From contig PBGH01000016.1 of NCBI GenBank assembly GCA_002720055.1, positions 1 through 10,642 on the forward strand: a stretch of 10,642 bases of DNA, in the 5' to 3' direction. Below the pieces are notes generated by a model. It ran no database searches, was not told where the DNA came from, and worked only from the letters and a program-made list of their open reading frames with translations. Position 1 is the first letter of the stretch. The number at the start of each line of letters is the position of its first letter. Below are positions 9,001 through 10,642 of this stretch, piece by piece. The position numbers and the translations under genes are program-made. This DNA comes from Methanobacteriota archaeon. Lineage in GTDB: Archaea; Thermoplasmatota; Poseidoniia; Poseidoniales; Thalassarchaeaceae.

Positions 9001-10642
9001 GTAATGCGATATACGAGGGTAGTCGTTGCTATCTAGGGCGATCGAGTTGTACTGGCCGACGCTGCTGGTGGATTGGAGCGTGGAGTCGCTCCATGAGGTG
9101 CCATCGAAGTAAGTGTACCTCAATGAGGTATTGACCGGATCCCAGTAAGAGATATGCGGGTTTCCGCTACTATCCAGATCTATAGACGTGAAGATGACCG
9201 ACGAGGTGACGATACTCTGCAGGGTGGTAACGTTCCAGGATGAGCCGTTCTTCCAGGCGTACTTCAGGTAGCTCACATCTGGATTAGCAGCCCTATCATA
9301 GTAGACGTAGGAGACGTGAGGGACTCCCGACGAGTCAACGGAGACATCGTTGTATGACCTCCCAGGCCTCTTGTTGCCGTCGGAGTAAGCCTCGATCTGC
9401 TCTGGCTCGGACCACCCTGTGCCATTGTGCGAGGTATACATCATGTCTCTCTGCCCGGAGTCGTAGTAGACAACGTGCCTTTCACCTGAAGGGCCCACAT
9501 CTATGGCGGTGTAGTAGGGGTTGTCGTTCGCGTACGCCAATGTCGATGTGTGGTTTTCCAGCAATCTGCTGTAGACCAGTGAATCGCTTTCATGGTCGAA
9601 AGATGAAATATGCACCCTCTCCTTTTCCACGATGATGCTGTTCCCGATGCCGTCGCATTCCTCGCTGGAGCAGACATCTTCGATTACCCACGAGGAGCCG
9701 TCGTGTCTGGCCAAGGAGATCGAACCCTCGCTCTGGTAAGCTATTACCCAGTTTCCGCTGGAGTCCTTGGATAGCGCGGGGTGGGAGCCCACTTCGCCTC
9801 CAGATTCTGGTGTGTCAATAACTGCGGGCTCGGGAGTCGTGTCGTACTGCTGCCGCGACTCTCCCCAGCAAACGGACTCACCGCTCCTCATCAGTGCGCA
9901 AGTAACGCCATCTCCTGCGGTGATTCCTTCTACCGTGCTGCCTGACCAAGGGGATGATGCCAGGCTGTCGGGGCCCGAGAGATTGACTTCTATCGGTTCT
10001 ACCGAGTTCGTTCCGCGGAATGTCGGGCTTCCTAGGGTATGGCCGTATTGCCCCCCGTTGTTTCCCCAGCAGTGTATTCCTCCGGAAGAGTTCAGGGCGC
10101 AGGAGTGGGACGATCCCAAGGAGAGCTGCCTGACGGAACCTGCACCCGTCCATATGACTTCTTGGGGAGAGTTCAGTGATGAATGCCCCCCATAGGCGAA
10201 ATTTTTGATCTTGAGATTATCTATCTGGACATAGTTCCTATACCCCCTTATCTCTATTTTTATCGATACTAATCCAGATCCCGAGTATGATTCCGGTACT
10301 GTGAAGTGAACGTCCTGCCAATCGGACCATGGAGTACTCGCCGAAGTCGAGTTGGACTCTTTCGTGTGAATCAACTGGTCGTTGGCGTAGAACTTAATCC
10401 ACTCGCTGGAGGCACCTTGATCACCATGATACCACCCTCTCATCCTGAATGATATGATATCTCCAATGGAAACTGTGAACGAGGAATCTGAAGAAATGCT
10501 ATTTTGGAACCAACTTGAGTAGTAGAGTTTGTCTATGTATTCTATCCCCTCGGTTGGGCCCTGAAGATAGCTGCTCGACCCCGAAGACCAGGAGCGAGAG
10601 TTATCGGTGAAGTTCTCGTAGACATACGTGGTGTTCCCTTCG
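2548..10642 (-). CDS. Giant multi-propeller surface protein, N-terminus outside window, ends at in-frame TAG
   Basis: The frame is open from the right edge to TAG at 2548-2550, giving 2697 visible codons; the 5' end lies beyond the window. The first ATG in the window (10441-10443) is not the start: the same frame continues upstream for 66 codons within one beta-sandwich, and that Met sits inside a predicted strand. Counting from the right edge, modules are jelly-roll (1-152), two RCC1 repeats (163-285), BNR-like array (286-1314), nine RCC1 repeats (1315-1911), calcium segment (1912-2041), second propeller (2042-2418), calcium loop (2419-2432), He_PIG-like domain (2433-2524) and the first blades of an SBBP-like propeller. 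No enzyme motif is seen. N-x-S/T sequons are abundant and cysteines are paired, which fits an exported protein. The role is inferred to be surface adhesion or ligand recognition. The reading frame is certain; the function is not. The same frame resumes directly after the TAG. Confidence 0.93.
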   Translation of the reverse strand, partial: EGNTTYVYENFTDNSRSWSSGSSSYLQGPTEGIEYIDKLYYSSWFQNSISSDSSFTVSIGDIISFRMRGWYHGDQGASSEWIKFYANDQLIHTKESNSTSASTPWSDWQDVHFTVPESYSGSGLVSIKIEIRGYRNYVQIDNLKIKNFAYGGHSSLNSPQEVIWTGAGSVRQLSLGSSHSCALNSSGGIHCWGNNGGQYGHTLGSPTFRGTNSVEPIEVNLSGPDSLASSPWSGSTVEGITAGDGVTCALMRSGESVCWGESRQQYDTTPEPAVIDTPESGGEVGSHPALSKDSSGNWVIAYQSEGSISLARHDGSSWVIEDVCSSEECDGIGNSIIVEKERVHISSFDHESDSLVYSRLLENHTSTLAYANDNPYYTAIDVGPSGERHVVYYDSGQRDMMYTSHNGTGWSEPEQIEAYSDGNKRPGRSYNDVSVDSSGVPHVSYVYYDRAANPDVSYLKYAWKNGSSWNVTTLQSIVTSSVIFTSIDLDSSGNPHISYWDPVNTSLRYTYFDGTSWSDSTLQSTSSVGQYNSIALDSNDYPRISHYNSSHADLEIAVWDGSAWGFTKVDSTSSTGTWTSIAVDDSDNTLISYCYGSGADVRLARHDGAAWRVIDVDTVRGCQFTSLGLSPEGYPRLAYYDYSADDAWISYSNDEDLNGWTSVQVETAGNIGSYVSMAVDSQGTAHMSYRDQDNADLRHSTVYTRTLWSSESAAPTGDLSGSHPGSFVGVSGGVASFVYPNASSGMLEHLEYYENATYSYIVEGESSTTGLWSAFSLDGNGDKHIAYYNSSSYSMDYAKSIGNLWQTQSVDSGTGSSSGMRHMSIAMGPDNLPHISYVEEALDLVKYAHFDGSSWNVTQIDDLNYDVFDTSIVLNSSGLPEIAYMVRNYSGSTWDYGLRYATFNGTSWSIDSVMSRASGYSWGSLDHALNSSDSPHIVYFDDYDDSLYHAAGSNGSWVTTKIKSNAGYYSAGYSSSSIAIDSDGGLHVSYYERSGRDLEYAYLGFGETSWAITADVAGGSTSYYFGVDNSIGLDSNGKPRIAYFEPSFSDLEFASCDSSCDSASSWEIRTLAEDGTTGQYVEMSIDHNDIVHMGYYNSSSSTVNYLTIRDGPILTQIGEVGSHHYQLGGWVDQAGSIHISFFNGTDTSGTLQHAEWDGYSWTLSTVDSIATMTGAYSDIALDSDGKPHISYIDTTDPSEGVGNLRYAQHDGSAWVTSTIDAGGTIGGFTSIALDYNDVPWISYFDTDDTAWSASGQLRLATKEDGVWTHSYQDNGAGKGSEVGIDSGGVAHVAYFDEDGSSLNFSRAGQKSPAVMGDSDFHATGTSVDSGSTEVSSIDVGETHGCAVISGEVKCWGVSTNGQLGNGIGSMTSAEPVSSTPVTGWTPLEVSVSASSGSDGGTSCALFSSDATDERRIICWGEGSYGQIGDGVGSDANIPDSTNIVMFDASNQMGAAESSGSLSSSPYDVAEISLDPGGSFGCARSNQGHIKCWGQNANGQLGHGNTSTASDGPNEMGENLAFTPIGSNSTAIEISVGTYHACALLDDGSVKCWGRNAEGAIGTGSSGSIGDQASEMGDNLATIDLGTGATATSITTGSYHSCAILDNGSVKCWGDNGYGQLGIGSTYDMGDGADEMGDNLATVDLGTGRTAIQIEAGSYHTCAILDSGVMKCWGMNSYGQLGLGHTENVGRGVDLDGNSVVCIPGLETATNLRECDSVMGDGLSAVDLGEGRTAAAMALGHYHTCAILDNGSVRCWGLNTNGRTGLGTSTGSQGDSAGEMGDELPTVDLGSGRTAASISAGYSHTCVLLDNLSVACWGDNSRGQLGIGSTDAVDTAEEMGSGLMTAILPTTRSISIESGNYHSCAVIDDGTVRCWGEEATGRLGVYRELVGDIGGSESDLGGNLPMTNLHMVPDDFDGDGWIDIWDTDDDDDGYADSNDDLPFDERDWFDHDSDGLGVNVDTDDDDASVRTADQDTALKWSDTEEMACGTLWWSSLSEPTDYDGDGICDALDDDVDGNGWNDSYQCECSGLEDSTEWNSEPVFSSSGNAAFNYDSNTYGYDFFLSDHGLRLMSTNYDDAVYQWLLRHDSTTTGAATTFSNNNQFNYWDVASQNGLAYISYKTGVGRMSDVNASMSGGITVMSHDATTSTDLAVSHEGDMVVRWHESSNDGTIRGYYLNGSTFYASAPGGLSAPDTGGGNQHGQIAFSPGGRLHALIVNNSSGVIGFYHTYADLGGDLSGSVDLTWSTPNLVLERQQSTGWSSGASHSATEDHTAELHYSSDGTLYAAMYNGTNLWLSTLELDDDPSDDTWVSEIIAESTGKNEGVDIATNSTGTAYIAWINHTSDLLMLSNKSSGSWSHEEVWQSDGWQESTSTQTLNYARLTLEFDRLDDPFIMSIDANLSDGSALIPYKGSLLDPSYTFSPIDSNGDGICDTLQYAVMDFGASSFIYTMGDSVEITPTFSGKELVEVRAPSLPAGLSLNSSTGVISGTPEEIDTSGTEYTVYSNSTTASYPVPLEFIIRSPAPIQAGFGRLDQHQYLSIRNGPGYTLHEFDPAGNLIYYGLYYSNSEWSADGISVSIGSGDLYVAKRWANGTWAWVVPLDLNGASGGAAALAVDDSGNSYIVGHRTSGALDLPGNDHDLPNREAAFFVSLDGDGGTRWAQDAYMTSGSSNANWHVSTDTIVNTYGFSRIHVDGATG
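3070..3345 (-). other. Putative Ig (He_PIG-like) domain 1
   Basis: About 92 residues carry the He_PIG core: a proline-rich strand, then LPAGLSLNSSTGVISGTP, then an aromatic-x-V-Y strand and a terminal hydrophobic strand. He_PIG domains are Ig-like beta-sandwiches found in tandem in secreted and surface proteins of bacteria and archaea, where they act mainly as spacers or adhesion modules. This copy separates the second and third propellers. Confidence 0.88.
3346..3387 (-). other. Single calcium-binding loop between propeller and Ig-like domain
   Basis: The short stretch PIDSNGDGICDTLQ matches the second half of the Asp-rich units elsewhere in this protein (DGDGLCDSLD and DGDGICDALD). It has the cysteine but lacks the usual CGTDPL half 20 residues upstream. 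The missing half may be the QCECSG stretch before the preceding propeller. Confidence 0.65.
3388..4518 (-). other. Second beta-propeller, about seven divergent blades
   Basis: About 377 residues show seven cores of the form hydrophobic-x-hydrophobic, then a G-containing turn, then a hydrophobic strand: YDFFLSDHGLRLMS, WDVASQNGLAYISY, DLAVSHEGDMVVRW, GQIAFSPGGRLHAL, AELHYSSDGTLYAAM, VDIATNSTGTAYIAW and LTLEFDRLDDPFIMS. A turn of this kind at the blade centre is usual for BNR and SBBP families. Seven blades would close one propeller. The blades are much more divergent than the upstream array. Calcium-binding elements flank both sides. No active-site motif is seen. Confidence 0.65.
4519..4908 (-). 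other. Asp-rich thrombospondin-type-3-like calcium-binding segment
   Basis: About 130 residues contain repeated DxDxDG-type loops: DDFDGDGW at the start, then runs of Asp (IWDTDDDDDG, NVDTDDDD), DYDGDGICD and DVDGNGW. Such loops coordinate calcium in thrombospondin type 3 and related extracellular spacers and stiffen the chain between domains. A cysteine pair lies 20 residues apart (ACG ... DGDGICD), the same spacing as at 379-549. Near its end the segment reads DGNGWNDSYQCEC, which looks like the first half of another such unit whose second half appears only after the next propeller. Confidence 0.85.
4909..6699 (-). repeat. Main RCC1-type repeat array (nine copies)
   Basis: Nine CWG motifs are encoded at about 6582, 6390, 6171, 5991, 5811, 5631, 5382, 5199 and 5025, each preceded by a HxCAxxxxGxVxCWG strand and usually followed by NxxGQLG. 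Most of the six best-conserved copies also carry EMGDNLxTVDLGTGRTA before the next HTCAIL. Spacing is exactly 180 bases (60 residues) across four consecutive motifs from 6171 to 5631. RCC1 repeats fold as propeller blades, normally seven per propeller, so nine copies, or eleven with the upstream pair, do not make simple full propellers. The array is followed directly by the Asp-rich calcium-binding segment. Confidence 0.92.
6700..9786 (-). repeat. Array of about 21 BNR/Asp-box-like beta-propeller repeats
   Basis: About 1029 residues form tandem repeats of roughly 45-55 residues. The consensus is SIALDSxGxPHISYYD, then a variable stretch, then LxYAxxDGSSW, then xxVDS and a Gly-x-aromatic end. 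Clear copies include those around 9120-9190 (TSIDLDSSGNPHISYWD), 9000-9050, 8110-8180, 7060-7115 and 6900-6955. I count 21 by eye, with a mean length near 49 residues. The DG-S/T-x-W turn resembles the Asp-box of sialidase-type propellers without matching it strictly. Copies diverge strongly at DNA level, so the array is old. Sequons such as NGSS, NYSG and NGTS are frequent, and a few blades carry close Cys pairs. No catalytic residues are assignable. The likely role is a long binding or spacer surface. Confidence 0.85.
9787..10155 (-). repeat. First RCC1-type propeller repeats (two copies)
   Basis: Two repeats carry the RCC1 signature: a G-x-x-H/V-x-CAL strand, then a short turn, then CWG. 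The CWG motifs are encoded at about 10064-10071 and 9863-9870, with the preceding strands SSHSCALNSSGGIHCWG and GVTCALMRSGESVCWG. RCC1 repeats build bladed propellers used for protein binding. Two copies cannot close a propeller. They are separated from nine further copies by the BNR-like array, which suggests that the array was inserted into a longer RCC1 run. The second copy is degenerate after CWG, where the usual NxxGQLG is replaced by ESRQQYD. Confidence 0.8.
10186..10641 (-). other. N-terminal jelly-roll-like beta-sandwich domain
   Basis: About 152 residues alternate hydrophobic strands with polar turns and end in a strand pair with the pattern I-E-I-R-G-Y-R-N-Y-V-Q-I-D-N-L-K-I. An IDN-x-x-I ending of this sort is common in MAM-like, galactose-binding-like and carbohydrate-binding beta-sandwiches. 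Trp and Tyr residues are frequent (WYHG, WSDWQDV), which suits glycan binding, but no binding site can be assigned. The domain may begin upstream of the window. It directly precedes the first RCC1 repeats. The family is not identified by sequence alone; a LamG-like or other concanavalin-like fold is an alternative. Confidence 0.5.

Noticed and set aside
9767..10195. Plus-strand open frame of 142 codons, and similar ones at 107-361, 365-616 and 2341-2724
   Set aside because: All lie opposite well-supported minus-strand modules, and none has motifs of its own.
10441..10443. ATG as the start of the giant gene
   Set aside because: The same frame continues upstream to the window edge without a stop, within the same beta-sandwich domain. 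No signal peptide follows this Met.
1..10642. Defence system, mobile element or RNA gene
   Set aside because: No nuclease, transposase, integrase, terminal repeats, tRNA-like or rRNA-like segment was found on either strand. The whole window is accounted for by the giant gene.

Overview
The window lies entirely inside one enormous protein-coding gene on the minus strand. One reading frame is open from the right edge (base 10641) to the left edge (base 1), interrupted once by an in-frame TAG at 2548-2550. Neither the true start nor the true end of the gene is present. The frame holds 2697 codons before the TAG and 849 after it. I see no RNA gene, mobile element, CRISPR array, promoter, ribosome binding site or terminator, and no credible second gene on either strand.

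The product is a repetitive, acidic, Ser/Thr/Asn/Gly-rich extracellular protein made of beta-propeller and beta-sandwich modules. In protein order (right to left on the map) these are: a jelly-roll-like beta-sandwich (10186-10641); two RCC1-type repeats (9787-10155); about 21 BNR/Asp-box-like propeller repeats (6700-9786); nine more RCC1-type repeats (4909-6699); an Asp-rich thrombospondin-type-3-like calcium-binding segment (4519-4908); a second propeller of about 7 blades (3388-4518); a short calcium loop (3346-3387); a putative-Ig (He_PIG-like) domain (3070-3345); an SBBP-like propeller of about 7 blades that contains the TAG (about 1561-3069); four tandem He_PIG-like domains (550-1560); a calcium-binding segment (379-549); a further He_PIG-like domain (112-378); and the start of another calcium-binding segment (1-111). 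No catalytic domain is recognisable. The whole is best read as a cell-surface or secreted adhesion/recognition protein.

The combination of Asp-rich DxDGDG segments carrying a fixed Cys-x19-Cys spacing, He_PIG domains, RCC1 repeats of the EMGDNL...VDLGTGRTA type and SIALDSxGxPHISY repeats resembles giant surface proteins of marine planktonic archaea, most likely Marine Group II Euryarchaeota (Poseidoniales). Frequent AGG/AGA arginine and ATA isoleucine codons fit this. The assignment is inference; a marine bacterium is not excluded.

The points most worth a second look are the lone in-frame TAG inside a propeller blade, and two apparent nested insertions: the BNR-like array sits inside the RCC1 array, and the second propeller sits between the two halves of a calcium-binding Cys-x19-Cys unit.
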